NCBI GenBank assembly: GCA_036307445.1
Contig: JAXJXP010000029.1
Location: 4,837 to 68,836 of the forward strand
DNA length: 64,000 nt
Source: HGM11525 sp036307445
Lineage (GTDB): Bacteria; Bacillota; Clostridia; UBA1381
Direction of reading: 5' to 3'
Under the pieces are notes generated by a model, which was not told where the DNA came from, searched no databases, and saw nothing but the letters and a program-made list of their open reading frames with translations. Every line of letters starts with the position of its first letter. Positions within the stretch are counted from its first letter, which is position 1. Of this stretch, positions 1 through 9,151 are shown piece by piece. The position numbers and the translations under genes are program-made.

Positions 1-900
1 ACGTTTAGGCTCAGCAACAAATACAAGAGTGTCCTTTTCAAGATGATCACATATGCACGGTATATTTTCAAAGAGGTATCCAATATATTTGTCAATAGCA
101 GGAAATCTTTCATCCTCAGAATGCAATTCTTGTTCGTGTTCCAATACTTGTAATAATTCTTCTGATGTGCTTTTTCTTCTTATAGCTTTATCAATATAAT
201 CTGAAAGCTTATTATTCTCTTCTTCTGTAAGGCACAGCTCAGATACCGGTATTATACGACATTTGTCTACGTTTAGTTTAGACCTCTGGTCAACAGGATC
301 AAAAAAACGAACAGAGTCAATCTCGTTATCAAAGAACTCAATTCTGACAGGCTCTTCATTATTAGGCGAAAAGATATCCAGAATACCTCCACGAACAGAA
401 AACTGCCCCTGAACCTCAGTCATATCACATCTTTTATATCCCATTGTAACAAGATTTTTTGTTAGTGACTCAATATCATAGCACTCGCCAACAGACACAT
501 CAAAGGCAAGCTTATCGAATCTATCCTTAGAAATAGTATAAGATAGACAAGCAGCAACTGATGCTACAACAACTGCACCGTCTTTTATACGATCAAGTGC
601 AAAAAGCCTTTGCAGTTCCCTTTCGTGATTTCTCACATCAATGTTATGAAATACGTATTCTTTATCAGGAAACAGTACCGCTTTATCTGTATAAAGCTCA
701 AGCTCTCTTACCATTGCACGTGCTTCATTTTCGCTGTACACGACAACAAGCGCACCTCTCTTATGAGACAGTGCGCCAATGAGTTGAACCTGTGCGGCCT
801 CGGAGATACCGGAAACTGACACAGCTCCATTAGTCTTTGAAATTTCCTTTTTTAACTGTTCATACGGCTTATAACCGTCTAAAATGTTAAGCAAATTCAT
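1..900 (-). CDS. mfd: transcription-repair coupling factor Mfd, N-terminal part (runs off the window)
   Basis: Mfd displaces RNA polymerase stalled at DNA lesions and recruits the UvrABC repair system. The visible 300 residues are the N-terminal UvrB-homology region; the GQFSVRGGILDIFSP motif typical of Mfd/UvrB domain 1 is near residue 165. The RNA-polymerase-interacting domain and helicase motors lie beyond position 1. The start ATG at 898-900 has an AGGTGA ribosome binding site six bases upstream. It follows pth by ten bases, as in many Firmicutes, and is probably the last visible gene of the alaS-truB-ribF-pth-mfd unit. The family identification rests on the N-terminal region only. Confidence 0.93.
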   Translation of the reverse strand, partial: MNLLNILDGYKPYEQLKKEISKTNGAVSVSGISEAAQVQLIGALSHKRGALVVVYSENEARAMVRELELYTDKAVLFPDKEYVFHNIDVRNHERELQRLFALDRIKDGAVVVASVAACLSYTISKDRFDKLAFDVSVGECYDIESLTKNLVTMGYKRCDMTEVQGQFSVRGGILDIFSPNNEEPVRIEFFDNEIDSVRFFDPVDQRSKLNVDKCRIIPVSELCLTEEENNKLSDYIDKAIRRKSTSEELLQVLEHEQELHSEDERFPAIDKYIGYLFENIPCICDHLEKDTLVFVAEPKR

Positions 901-910
901 ATAAATTCAC

Positions 911-1480
911 CTATTTGTTTTTTGAATTAAATAAGTTCATAGCATCGTTAGGTTTTCCCGATATAATAAGCTCGCAAGCTTTTGCCGCTCTTGTTATAGA
1001 ATCCTCAAGTACTTGAATTTCACTTTTAGAAAACCTGCCAAGCACGTGATCTGCAAGATCTGCACCATCTGCCTTTGCACCCACACCAATTTTTATTCTG
1101 AAAAATTCATCAGAACATAATCTGTAAATAATTGATTTAAGACCATTATGTCCGCCGGCAGAGCCTTTCGGTCTTATTCTGATATTTCCGCAATTAAGGC
1201 TTACATCATCATTTATGATAATAACATTTTCGGGCGGAATTTTATAAAAATCACAAAAATCCCCGACACAGTTTCCAGACAGGTTCATATATGTCTGAGG
1301 TTTTATCAAAAGCACCTTTTCACCGCCAATAAATGTTTCGCCGAAAAGTCCTTTAAATTTGAGTTTGGTCACCTTAACACTATGCTTATCTGCAAAATAG
1401 TCTATGAAATGAAAACCAATGTTATGCCTTGTCATATCATATTCCCGTCCAGGATTACCAAGACCAGCTACTATATACAT
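911..1480 (-). CDS. pth: peptidyl-tRNA hydrolase
   Basis: Pth cleaves the ester bond of peptidyl-tRNAs dropped by ribosomes and recycles the tRNA in the cytoplasm. The 189-residue length is typical. The N-terminal motif AGLGNPGREYDMTRHNIGF holds Asn9 and catalytic His19; the later INDDVSLNCG and GGHNGLKS motifs are also canonical. The ATG overlaps the ribF stop codon by one base (TAATG), implying translational coupling. No oddities. Confidence 0.97.
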   Translation of the reverse strand: MYIVAGLGNPGREYDMTRHNIGFHFIDYFADKHSVKVTKLKFKGLFGETFIGGEKVLLIKPQTYMNLSGNCVGDFCDFYKIPPENVIIINDDVSLNCGNIRIRPKGSAGGHNGLKSIIYRLCSDEFFRIKIGVGAKADGADLADHVLGRFSKSEIQVLEDSITRAAKACELIISGKPNDAMNLFNSKNK

Positions 1481-2367
1481 TATTTACCGTCCCTCCAAGA
1501 TATAACATACTCTCTGTCAAGCATTATCTGCTTTGATAGTTCGTCAATAGTATCAAATTTTATCTCACCGCGTATGCGTTTATAAATATCAACATCAATC
1601 TTCTTGCCGTAAAGCTCGCCATCATAATCGAGTATATGAACCTCAACTGTTCTTTTCTCTGCATTAAAGGTAGGATTCTTGCCAATATTTAAAACAGCAG
1701 CAGAAGTTATATCAAGATATTTACATATGCAGCAATAAACGCCATCTTTAGGTAAAAGCTGTTCATCACAGATTTTAATATTTGCAGTTGGAAAACCAAG
1801 CTTTCTGCCATTTTGCAAGCCCTTTACAACAGTACCGGAAATTCTCATCGGTCTTGTCATAAGCTTGTTTGCAGTTTCTATATATCCCTCAGTAATCAAG
1901 TCTCTGATAAAGCTACTTTTTACTGCGTTGTTACCAACATATACAGCCTCAGTGATAGCAGTATCAATACTAAACTTATCAAGCCCTGTTTTTAGTTCTT
2001 CTGCATTCGCAGACGCACCTCTTCCGCAACGATAGTCATATCCAACAGAGACAGCCTTTACACCTATTCTGTTCAGATATTGGCAAAATTCGGCACAAGA
2101 CATACTCTTAAATTCTTCATCAAAATCAACTACATAAGCAAAATGAATACCAAGTGAAGATAATATACGAAGCTTTTCCTCAAGAGTTGTTATTACTTTA
2201 ATGCCGCTTTGTGAATGATGCCTGAACAAAAGTACACCAAAACTTTTCCCTGTTATCCTTGCGTTTTTGATTACTTCCAAGTGCCCGAGATGAATACCGT
2301 CGAAATTACCAAGAGCAATCGCAGGAAAAGGTTGTTCAATTTTTTCGTTAGAATAATAAATCTTCAC
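1480..2367 (-). CDS. ribF: bifunctional riboflavin kinase / FAD synthetase
   Basis: RibF phosphorylates riboflavin to FMN and adenylates FMN to FAD. The N-terminal nucleotidyltransferase domain shows LGNFDGIHLGH (residues about 19-29) and the C-terminal kinase domain shows GFPTANI near residue 190. The 295-residue length is normal. The start is a GTG at 2365-2367 with GGAG ten bases upstream, six bases after the truB stop. The truB-ribF pairing is common in bacteria. Confidence 0.96.
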   Translation of the reverse strand: MKIYYSNEKIEQPFPAIALGNFDGIHLGHLEVIKNARITGKSFGVLLFRHHSQSGIKVITTLEEKLRILSSLGIHFAYVVDFDEEFKSMSCAEFCQYLNRIGVKAVSVGYDYRCGRGASANAEELKTGLDKFSIDTAITEAVYVGNNAVKSSFIRDLITEGYIETANKLMTRPMRISGTVVKGLQNGRKLGFPTANIKICDEQLLPKDGVYCCICKYLDITSAAVLNIGKNPTFNAEKRTVEVHILDYDGELYGKKIDVDIYKRIRGEIKFDTIDELSKQIMLDREYVISWRDGK

Positions 2368-2373
2368 CTGTTT

Positions 2374-3255
2374 TCAACTCCAAAATGATTTTTTAAGTAC
2401 AAGCTCAGAGCCATTATAGTATGATACTGACAAAAAATTGCTTTCTGTGTCATATACACGATACAGCTTGTTTTCTGCAAGACCTGATATTCTTATTTTT
2501 ATACCGTTCTTGTGCATAGACGCCAAACGATTATTTAACACAACTTTATCATACTCTCCAAATACCATATCCGGCCGTATAACCACAGAACTAAGTTGCT
2601 CGTTAATTTTTAATTCCTCCAGCTCTGAAAGTGTATGGCAATCAGATATCTCAAAACCGCCACTTTCTGTTCTTCTTAAGCTTTCCATATATCCGCCGCA
2701 ACCAAGCCTGTTTCCAATGTCCTCGCAAAGAGTGCGGATATATGTACCCTTTGAGCATTTAACATCTATCGTAACTCTGTCATTCTTTAAGTCAACATCT
2801 AAAATATCAATAGAATATATTTTAATCTTTCTTGGCTCACGCTCAACGGTTATGCCTTTTCGTGCTAACTCATAGAGCTTTTTTCCGTCCTTTTTTATAG
2901 CAGAAAACATAGGCGGAATCTGTTCGATTTCGCCTATAAATTCACTTATTATGTTTTCTATATCCTCTTTGGTTACATTGACTTCTTTTTCTGTAAGAAC
3001 GTTCCCTGATGCATCCTGAGTATCAGTTGTTTTACCAAGAACGAGTGTTGCGGTATATCTTTTATTGGAAGATGTCAGCATATCACATACCTTTGTGGCC
3101 TTGCCGATACAGACGGGTAATACACCGCTTGCATCAGGGTCCAGAGTACCTGTATGTCCCACCTTTTTAATACCTGTAAGCCGTCTTACAAAATAGACCA
3201 TATCGTGCGATGTTTTACCAAGAGGTTTGTCTATCAGGATAATTCCGTCCATCAT
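2374..3255 (-). CDS. truB: tRNA pseudouridine(55) synthase TruB
   Basis: TruB converts U55 in the T-loop of tRNAs to pseudouridine. The catalytic motif HTGTLDPDASGVLP is intact, with the nucleophilic aspartate at residue 39, and SKGTYIRTL for the substrate cleft lies near residue 170. The 293 residues match the family. Two tandem ATGs are available (3255 and 3252); the first overlaps the alaS stop as ATGA, so the two genes are probably translationally coupled. Confidence 0.97.
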   Translation of the reverse strand: MMDGIILIDKPLGKTSHDMVYFVRRLTGIKKVGHTGTLDPDASGVLPVCIGKATKVCDMLTSSNKRYTATLVLGKTTDTQDASGNVLTEKEVNVTKEDIENIISEFIGEIEQIPPMFSAIKKDGKKLYELARKGITVEREPRKIKIYSIDILDVDLKNDRVTIDVKCSKGTYIRTLCEDIGNRLGCGGYMESLRRTESGGFEISDCHTLSELEELKINEQLSSVVIRPDMVFGEYDKVVLNNRLASMHKNGIKIRISGLAENKLYRVYDTESNFLSVSYYNGSELVLKKSFWS

Positions 3256-5888
3256 TTAACCTGAGCAGTAACAATTGCTTCAACAGCAGCCAAAGCTTCG
3301 TCTGTCCTAGAGGCGTCTTTTCCGCCGCCTTGAGCCATATCAGGCTTACCGCCGCCAGAACCGCCCGCAAGCTTTGTAACCTCTTTTATAATATTGCCTG
3401 CGTGTACACCCTTTTCAACAGCACTCTTAGTGGCAGTAGCAAGGAACATAAGCTTATCACCGGAAAGTGATGCCAAAACAGCAACACCGCAATCCATTGA
3501 ATCTTTAATCTTATCGCCCATTGTTCTCAAATCAGGAACAGAAAGACCGTCTGCACGTCCAACGGCAACCTTAACACCGTCTATCTCCTTCGCATTTGCC
3601 AAAACATCATCAGCCTTGCCGCCTGCAAGCTTTGCATTAAGTGATTCAAGCTTTCTTGAAGTTTCTTTAGCTTCTGCAACTACAGCCTCTGCCTTCTTGT
3701 CAATTTCGTTGAGGAGGTTTGTTTTAAGTGCAGCTGCAGTTCTTGCTATAAGCTCGTCGTTGTTTTTAATATACTCAAGAACGCCTTCACCTGTTACAGC
3801 TTCAATTCTTCTCGTTCCTGCCGCAACGCCCGACTCGGACAAAATCTTAAACAAGCCTGCTTCAGCAGTGTTAGTAAGATGCGTTCCACCGCAGAACTCA
3901 ACAGAATAATCGCCCATAGATACAACTCGTACAACATCACCGTATTTTTCGCCAAACTGAGCTGTTGCACCAAGTTTTTTAGCCTCATCTATTGGCATTT
4001 CCTTCACAACAATAGGCATTGCACTAAGGATTGCTTCATTTACCTTAGCCTCAACCTCTGTAAGCTGCTCCGCCGTCATTGCCTCGAAGTGAGAGAAGTC
4101 AAATCTCAAATGCTTTGAGTTAACAAGCGAGCCTGCCTGTGCAACGTGCGAGCCGAGAGTATCTTTAAGAGCTTTGTGGAGAAGATGAGTTGTTGAATGG
4201 TTTCTGCAAATCGCCATTCTGTTCTTCTTGCAAACCTTCATTTCAACCCTGTCACCTGTTGAAATATCCTCTAATGTATCTATCTCGTGAAGGTATATTC
4301 CATCACCGTTTTTGGTTGTGTTTTTTACTACAGCAACCTTTTTACTATTCACGAAAATAGAGCCGATATCGCCTGCCTGACCGCCCATTTCTGCGTAGAA
4401 CGGAGTTTCTTTTGTAACAAGAACAGCCTTCTTGCCTGCTAAAACAGTTGCACACACTTCGCCGTCTGCTGCAAGACCAGCAACAGTCGTTTCGTGTGTA
4501 AGCTTATCATAGCCTACAAAAGCAGTTGACGAAACACCCTCAAAGCTATAGCTTGTCTCAGCATCCCAGCTTGAGCCGTCTTTTCTTGCTGCTCTTGCTG
4601 TTGTTTTTTGATTTTCCATTTCAGCCTTGTATCCGTCTAAATCTACACTAAGACCTTTTTCTTCGCAAATCTCAACTGTAAGGTCAATCGGAAAACCGTA
4701 GGTATCATTGAGCTTAAACGCTTCTTTTCCGCCAAGCATCGTCTTTCCCTCTGCTTTAGCTGCGTCTATATACTCATTCAGAATTGAAAGACCGTTGTCG
4801 ATAGTGGCAGCAAATCTTTCTTCCTCAATCTTGATAATTTTTTTGATATAATCTCTCTTTTCCGAAAGCTCCGGATATCCCTGAGCAGATTCGTCGATAA
4901 CAGTATCAGCAACCTTATACAAGAAGGCATCCCTAACATTAAGAAGCTTGCCATGGCGTGCAGCACGTCTTAAGAGTCGTCTTAAAACGTAACCTCTTCC
5001 CTCATTGGACGGAATAACACCATCTGATACCATCATTACAGTGCTTCTGATATGGTCTGTTATTACACGTAGTGAAACGTCTTTGTTTTCATCATCATGA
5101 TAGTTGATACCTGCAAATTCAGAAATCTTTCTCATAATATTTGTTACAGTATCAACCTCAAAAAGATTGTTTACACCCTGAACAACTGCAGCAAGTCTTT
5201 CAAGTCCCATACCGGTGTCGATGTTCGGGTTAGGAAGTCTGTTATAATTGCCCTCCTCGTCCTTATCAAACTGTGTAAATACAAGATTCCAAACTTCCAT
5301 AAAGCGGTCGCAATCACAGCCGAGCTTGCAATCGGGCTTGCCGCAACCACACTCTACACCTCTGTCAACGTGTATTTCAGAACAGGGACCGCAAGGACCT
5401 GTACCATGCTCCCAGAAGTTTTCAGCCTTACCCATCTTAACGACTCTTTCCGGTGCGACTCCAATTTCATTTACCCAGATATCTCTCGCCTCGTCATCTT
5501 CTTCGTACACAGTAATCCAAAGTACATCAGGTGAAAGACCTATTTCCTTAGTCAAAAATTCCCATGCCCACGAGATTGCCTCTCTCTTGAAATAATCACC
5601 GAATGAAAAGTTTCCAAGCATTTCAAAGAAAGTGCCGTGTCTTGCCGTTTTACCGACATTTTCAATATCAGGAGTTCTGATACATTTCTGACAGGTTGCA
5701 ACTCTTCTTCTCGGAGGTGTCTCAGCACCTGTAAACCATGGTTTCATCGGCGCCATACCTGAATTTATCAAAAGAAGACTGGCATCGTTTTTTGGAACTA
5801 ACGAAAAGCTGTCCAATCTCAAACAGCCCTTGCTTTCAAAAAAGCTTAAAAATTTCTCTCTGATTTCGTTTACACCGTATTTTTCCAT
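3252..5888 (-). CDS. alaS: alanyl-tRNA synthetase
   Basis: AlaS charges tRNA-Ala with alanine. The class II catalytic domain is N-terminal. The editing domain carries HSTTHLLH and CGGTHL zinc-site motifs, and a C-terminal DHHA1-type domain with GGSGGGKPDMAQGGG ends the protein. I place the start at MEKYGVNE (5888) because AAGGAG lies ten bases upstream; an in-frame start at 5921 lacks such a site. This gives 878 residues, the usual length. It is the first gene of the unit reaching mfd and has a clear promoter upstream. Confidence 0.96.
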   Translation of the reverse strand: MEKYGVNEIREKFLSFFESKGCLRLDSFSLVPKNDASLLLINSGMAPMKPWFTGAETPPRRRVATCQKCIRTPDIENVGKTARHGTFFEMLGNFSFGDYFKREAISWAWEFLTKEIGLSPDVLWITVYEEDDEARDIWVNEIGVAPERVVKMGKAENFWEHGTGPCGPCSEIHVDRGVECGCGKPDCKLGCDCDRFMEVWNLVFTQFDKDEEGNYNRLPNPNIDTGMGLERLAAVVQGVNNLFEVDTVTNIMRKISEFAGINYHDDENKDVSLRVITDHIRSTVMMVSDGVIPSNEGRGYVLRRLLRRAARHGKLLNVRDAFLYKVADTVIDESAQGYPELSEKRDYIKKIIKIEEERFAATIDNGLSILNEYIDAAKAEGKTMLGGKEAFKLNDTYGFPIDLTVEICEEKGLSVDLDGYKAEMENQKTTARAARKDGSSWDAETSYSFEGVSSTAFVGYDKLTHETTVAGLAADGEVCATVLAGKKAVLVTKETPFYAEMGGQAGDIGSIFVNSKKVAVVKNTTKNGDGIYLHEIDTLEDISTGDRVEMKVCKKNRMAICRNHSTTHLLHKALKDTLGSHVAQAGSLVNSKHLRFDFSHFEAMTAEQLTEVEAKVNEAILSAMPIVVKEMPIDEAKKLGATAQFGEKYGDVVRVVSMGDYSVEFCGGTHLTNTAEAGLFKILSESGVAAGTRRIEAVTGEGVLEYIKNNDELIARTAAALKTNLLNEIDKKAEAVVAEAKETSRKLESLNAKLAGGKADDVLANAKEIDGVKVAVGRADGLSVPDLRTMGDKIKDSMDCGVAVLASLSGDKLMFLATATKSAVEKGVHAGNIIKEVTKLAGGSGGGKPDMAQGGGKDASRTDEALAAVEAIVTAQVK

Positions 5889-5933
5889 TGTATCTCTGCT
5901 CCTTACGCATAAATATTGCATTATATCTTATAT

Positions 5934-5962
5934 ATTATACCTAAATTACATTAACTTGTCAA
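5934..5962 (-). promoter_or_regulatory. sigma-A promoter of alaS operon
   Basis: On the minus strand TTGACA (5957-5962) and TATAAT (5934-5939) are separated by exactly 17 bases. It lies about 45 bases upstream of the chosen alaS start and is divergent from the walR promoter. No T-box leader fits in the short 5' untranslated region. Confidence 0.8.
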
Positions 5963-6044
5963 GTTTAAAGAGAGTTTATATTGAGTACTAAAATAATATT
6001 AAATTTTATCATACAAAAAACGACCTCTTTTTTTACATTTTATA

Positions 6045-6073
6045 TTGAAATTTCTGTTTAAATCTGTTACAAT
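6045..6073 (+). promoter_or_regulatory. sigma-A promoter of the walRK operon
   Basis: TTGAAA (6045-6050) and TACAAT (6068-6073) are 17 bases apart, with an extended -10 TG at 6065-6066. Transcription would begin near 6080. That is too close to the upstream ATG at 6083 and favours the ATG at 6107 as the walR start. Confidence 0.75.
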
Positions 6074-6106
6074 AGATTATATATGTACGAAAGGATGGGT
6101 TTTGAT

Positions 6107-6808
6107 ATGGACGAGAGAACAGTTCTTATTGTCGAAGACGACCCCAACATTGTTGATATACTTAAATTTAACTTTGAAAAGGAAGGCTATAACATACTTA
6201 TTGCAACCGATGGCGCATCAGGCTTGGAGCAGGCTCAGACATCTAATCCCGATTTGATTTTGCTTGACGTTATGCTTCCCAAGATGGACGGTTTTGAGGT
6301 TTGCCGCAAGGTGAGAGAAAAATCAAACGTGCCTATAATTATGCTTACTGCCCGCGAAGAAGAGGTTGACAAGGTATTGGGTCTTGAGCTTGGTGCTGAT
6401 GACTATATAACAAAGCCTTTTTCGATTCGTGAGCTGACCGCCCGAGTTAAAGCAAACCTTAGAAGAATGTCGATAGATATGTCTTCCGCTTCTCAGGATC
6501 CGTCAAGCACAATTACATCAGGAGAGCTTGTAATCAACATTGAGCGTTACGAGGTTCAAAAGCGTGGCAAGGTTATCGACATTACCTTAAGAGAGTTCGA
6601 GCTTTTGAAATTCTTAGCACAACAGCCTGAAAAGATTTTTTCAAGAGAAAATCTTCTCGAAAATGTTTGGGGATATGAATACTATGGCGATGTACGTACA
6701 GTTGACGTAACAGTCAGACGCCTTCGCGAGAAGATTGAAGATGACCCAAGCCTTCCACGCTATATTGTTACAAAGCGCGGTGTAGGATATTACTTTAATA
6801 AGGCGTAA
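6107..6808 (+). CDS. walR: WalR/YycF-type response regulator
   Basis: This OmpR-family response regulator has a receiver domain with acidic pocket EDD (residues 10-12), phosphoacceptor Asp54 in LILLDVMLP, and the ITKPFS lysine near residue 103. A winged-helix DNA-binding domain ends in RGVGYYF. It resembles WalR, the regulator of cell-wall turnover, and the WalK-like kinase, YycH and YycI genes downstream support that over PhoP. I chose MDERTVLIV at 6107 because the promoter start point is near 6080 and AAAGGATGG precedes it; 6083 and 6095 are alternatives. Confidence 0.9.
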   Translation: MDERTVLIVEDDPNIVDILKFNFEKEGYNILIATDGASGLEQAQTSNPDLILLDVMLPKMDGFEVCRKVREKSNVPIIMLTAREEEVDKVLGLELGADDYITKPFSIRELTARVKANLRRMSIDMSSASQDPSSTITSGELVINIERYEVQKRGKVIDITLREFELLKFLAQQPEKIFSRENLLENVWGYEYYGDVRTVDVTVRRLREKIEDDPSLPRYIVTKRGVGYYFNKA

Positions 6809-6814
6809 ACAGAT

Positions 6815-8572
6815 ATGTTCAAAAGTATTCAATATAAAATAGTCGCCATTTTTGTAATCCTGATTTTAACGGTTACAATTGTAATGGGTGCATTTTTGAC
6901 TACAAATATTGTCAGTTTTTATCACAGCGATTTTTCTGTTATGATGGAGCAGGTCTTCACAGACAGCTTTATCAGCGAAATGTCAAAAACTGCATTACAG
7001 GAAAACGGCGCAGACAAACTTGACAAGGTTGTAAGGTCGTATATCGGTCAGCTCGGCATTGATACATACCGTTTTTACTGCATAATGAATGCTTCTGACG
7101 CATCGGTATTATATACCTCCGATTATGAACTTAGCAAAAATCTTGATATGAGCGACAATATCATTGCAGCAATGTCAGGCGCAAGAGGTAACAGCGTCAA
7201 CTCAGAACGTTCATATATGGACTATGCAATCAGCGTCGGAGAAGATAACAGCAGATATATCATATATGTACGAGATACAAAAGATGAATTAAATGGTATT
7301 ACAAAGAATATTATTTATGTTATAATTCAATCACTTCTTGTTGCGTTGGTGATAACCATACTTCTTGCCTATCTTTTAAGCAGAACTATTACATCTCCAA
7401 TTATTACTCTGACAAAAAGAGCCGAACGAATTGCAGGCGGAAACTTTGAAAGTATACCCGTTTCAGATTCTAATGATGAGATTGGAAGGCTTTCCAATAC
7501 ATTCAGGTATATGTCCTCTGCTCTGTCTTCAACCATTGACGAAGTAAACACTGAGAAAAATAAGGTTGAAACAATTCTTCAGAATATGACAGATGGTATA
7601 CTCGCTTTTAATTTATCCGGTGAGCTTATCCACATAAATCCTGAAGCACAAAAGCTTTTAGGTGCCAGCTACATAGGCGGAGTAAGCTTTGATGAATTAT
7701 TTAAAGAGCTTGATATAGATGTCAGAATAGGTGATCTCTTATACATAAAACAAGAAGACCCTATCGAACAGATTTCTTCGCTCGGAAGCAAGTATATACG
7801 TTTTAATTTTGCAACCGTTATGAAGGATAATAAGCCGGACGGTGTTTTGGTTGTACTTCACGATATTACAAATCAGGAAAAACTCGAGCTTTCACGAAGA
7901 GAGTTTGTCGCAAATGTTTCGCATGAGCTGAGAACACCGCTTACTACAGTTAAGTCTTATGCTGAAACGCTTATAGATACGCCATTCGATGACGTAAAAG
8001 TACAAAATAGATTTTTGGGTGTGATTGCTCAGGAAGCTGATAGAATGACAAGAATTGTTAGAGACCTTCTTACACTTTCAAGACTTGACGAAAAGCGTCC
8101 TGACCCTGTTGCGCCCGAAGTAATTAACCTTAAGGCTTTTGTAAGCGACATTGTTGAGAGAATGAGTATCTCCGCAAAAGAAAAAAATCAAACTATAAAA
8201 TATAAGCAAATGAATTCCGCCGGCGAATTCTTTGCTAACCGGGATAAGCTTGAGCAGGTTATTATAAATATAATTTCAAACGCTATCAAGTATACACCAG
8301 ATGGCGGCAAAATTGAAGTTTTTACAGGTAAAATTTACAGCGATATATATATTAAGGTAGCCGATAACGGAATCGGTATTCCAAAAGAAAACCTGCCACG
8401 CATTTTTGAAAGGTTTTACCGTGTAGACAAGGCACGTTCCCGTGATACCGGCGGTACAGGTCTTGGATTGGCAATCGCAAAACAAATTATGGAGGAAATG
8501 GGCGGCGGCATTTCTATTACCAGCGAAGTTAACCAAGGTACCGAGGTTACAATTACCGTTTCGACTGCTTAA
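6815..8572 (+). CDS. walK: WalK/YycG-type sensor histidine kinase
   Basis: This is a membrane sensor kinase of 585 residues. It has TM1 (about 9-31), an extracytoplasmic sensor region of about 135 residues, TM2 (about 165-188), HAMP, a PAS domain (about 255-350), HisKA with phosphoacceptor His370 in FVANVSHELRTPL, and a HATPase with the NAIKYTPDGG N-box, DNGIGIP and GGTGLGLAIAK. The order TM-HAMP-PAS-kinase is that of WalK. It starts six bases after walR. Downstream YycH and YycI homologues are known modulators of WalK in other Firmicutes. The signal it senses cannot be read from sequence. Confidence 0.9.
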   Translation: MFKSIQYKIVAIFVILILTVTIVMGAFLTTNIVSFYHSDFSVMMEQVFTDSFISEMSKTALQENGADKLDKVVRSYIGQLGIDTYRFYCIMNASDASVLYTSDYELSKNLDMSDNIIAAMSGARGNSVNSERSYMDYAISVGEDNSRYIIYVRDTKDELNGITKNIIYVIIQSLLVALVITILLAYLLSRTITSPIITLTKRAERIAGGNFESIPVSDSNDEIGRLSNTFRYMSSALSSTIDEVNTEKNKVETILQNMTDGILAFNLSGELIHINPEAQKLLGASYIGGVSFDELFKELDIDVRIGDLLYIKQEDPIEQISSLGSKYIRFNFATVMKDNKPDGVLVVLHDITNQEKLELSRREFVANVSHELRTPLTTVKSYAETLIDTPFDDVKVQNRFLGVIAQEADRMTRIVRDLLTLSRLDEKRPDPVAPEVINLKAFVSDIVERMSISAKEKNQTIKYKQMNSAGEFFANRDKLEQVIINIISNAIKYTPDGGKIEVFTGKIYSDIYIKVADNGIGIPKENLPRIFERFYRVDKARSRDTGGTGLGLAIAKQIMEEMGGGISITSEVNQGTEVTITVSTA

Positions 8573-8595
8573 ATGTTGTTTCATTTTAATGATAG

Positions 8596-8629
8596 TGTAA
8601 TTGTTTTGTAACAGTATTTATGTTATAAT
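8596..8629 (+). promoter_or_regulatory. promoter with WalR-box-like direct repeat
   Basis: TGTAAT (8596-8601), five bases, TGTAAC (8607-8612) fits the published WalR consensus TGTWAH-N5-TGTWAH at every defined position. It overlaps the -35 (TTGTTT, 8601-8606) of a promoter with TATAAT at 8624-8629, spacing 17, and an extended -10 TG. This suggests direct WalR control of the secreted-protein/yycHI genes. The direction of control (activation or repression) is not known. Confidence 0.7.
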
Positions 8630-8667
8630 CTATTTACGAAGATTATATGATTAAGGAGGGATAAATA

Positions 8668-9129
8668 GTGAAAATTAGATTGATAAAGCTCGTACTTAGT
8701 ATGCTTTTGGCATTTACTATGCTACTTCCCTCTGTTTGTTATGCTGATTATGGCAATACAATTCCCGTTTCTGCCATTGGAACAAAAGCTGACATAATCA
8801 CAATTAAGAGACCCGAATCATTATCAGCCAGCACATCTGATAAGACCTATACAATTTCTGCAACAGGTACTCAAGGAACAAAGATTAAAGTTTACAAGCT
8901 TGATGTTTCTGAAAATATAGGTAAGATTGTTACAGCAGAACGTGCAATTGGTGCCAGTGGTCTTTACAGTACCGTTGTTGATTTAAATAATGATAGCAAT
9001 ACATTTATTATCTATGCTGAAAACAGCACAGGCTCACAGATAGTTAATATCAGTATTAACAAAATCAAAAAAAGTACAATAGACAGGCTAAAGAGCCTGA
9101 CAGTAACAATTAAGAACTTTTTAAGCTAA
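8668..9129 (+). CDS. secreted protein of unknown function in the WalR locus
   Basis: The protein has 153 residues with a clear signal peptide: charged MKIRLIK, a hydrophobic core, and likely cleavage after CYA near residue 26. The mature part is about 125 residues, Ser/Thr-rich with alternating beta-like segments, and has no catalytic motif I recognise. The start is a GTG with GGAGGG seven bases upstream. It sits between walK and yycH, behind a promoter that overlaps a WalR-box-like repeat, so it may act in wall homeostasis. That role is inference from position only. Confidence 0.75.
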   Translation: MKIRLIKLVLSMLLAFTMLLPSVCYADYGNTIPVSAIGTKADIITIKRPESLSASTSDKTYTISATGTQGTKIKVYKLDVSENIGKIVTAERAIGASGLYSTVVDLNNDSNTFIIYAENSTGSQIVNISINKIKKSTIDRLKSLTVTIKNFLS

Positions 9130-9151
9130 TCACATATGAAAGGTTTCATTT

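Noticed and set aside
5889..5921. N-terminal extension of AlaS from the upstream in-frame start
   Set aside because: The ribosome binding site AAGGAG lies inside this stretch and fits the start at 5888.
6045..6073. WalR box in the walR promoter (autoregulation)
   Set aside because: TGTTTA and TGTTAC are present but offset by 10 rather than 11 bases, and the first does not fit the consensus.
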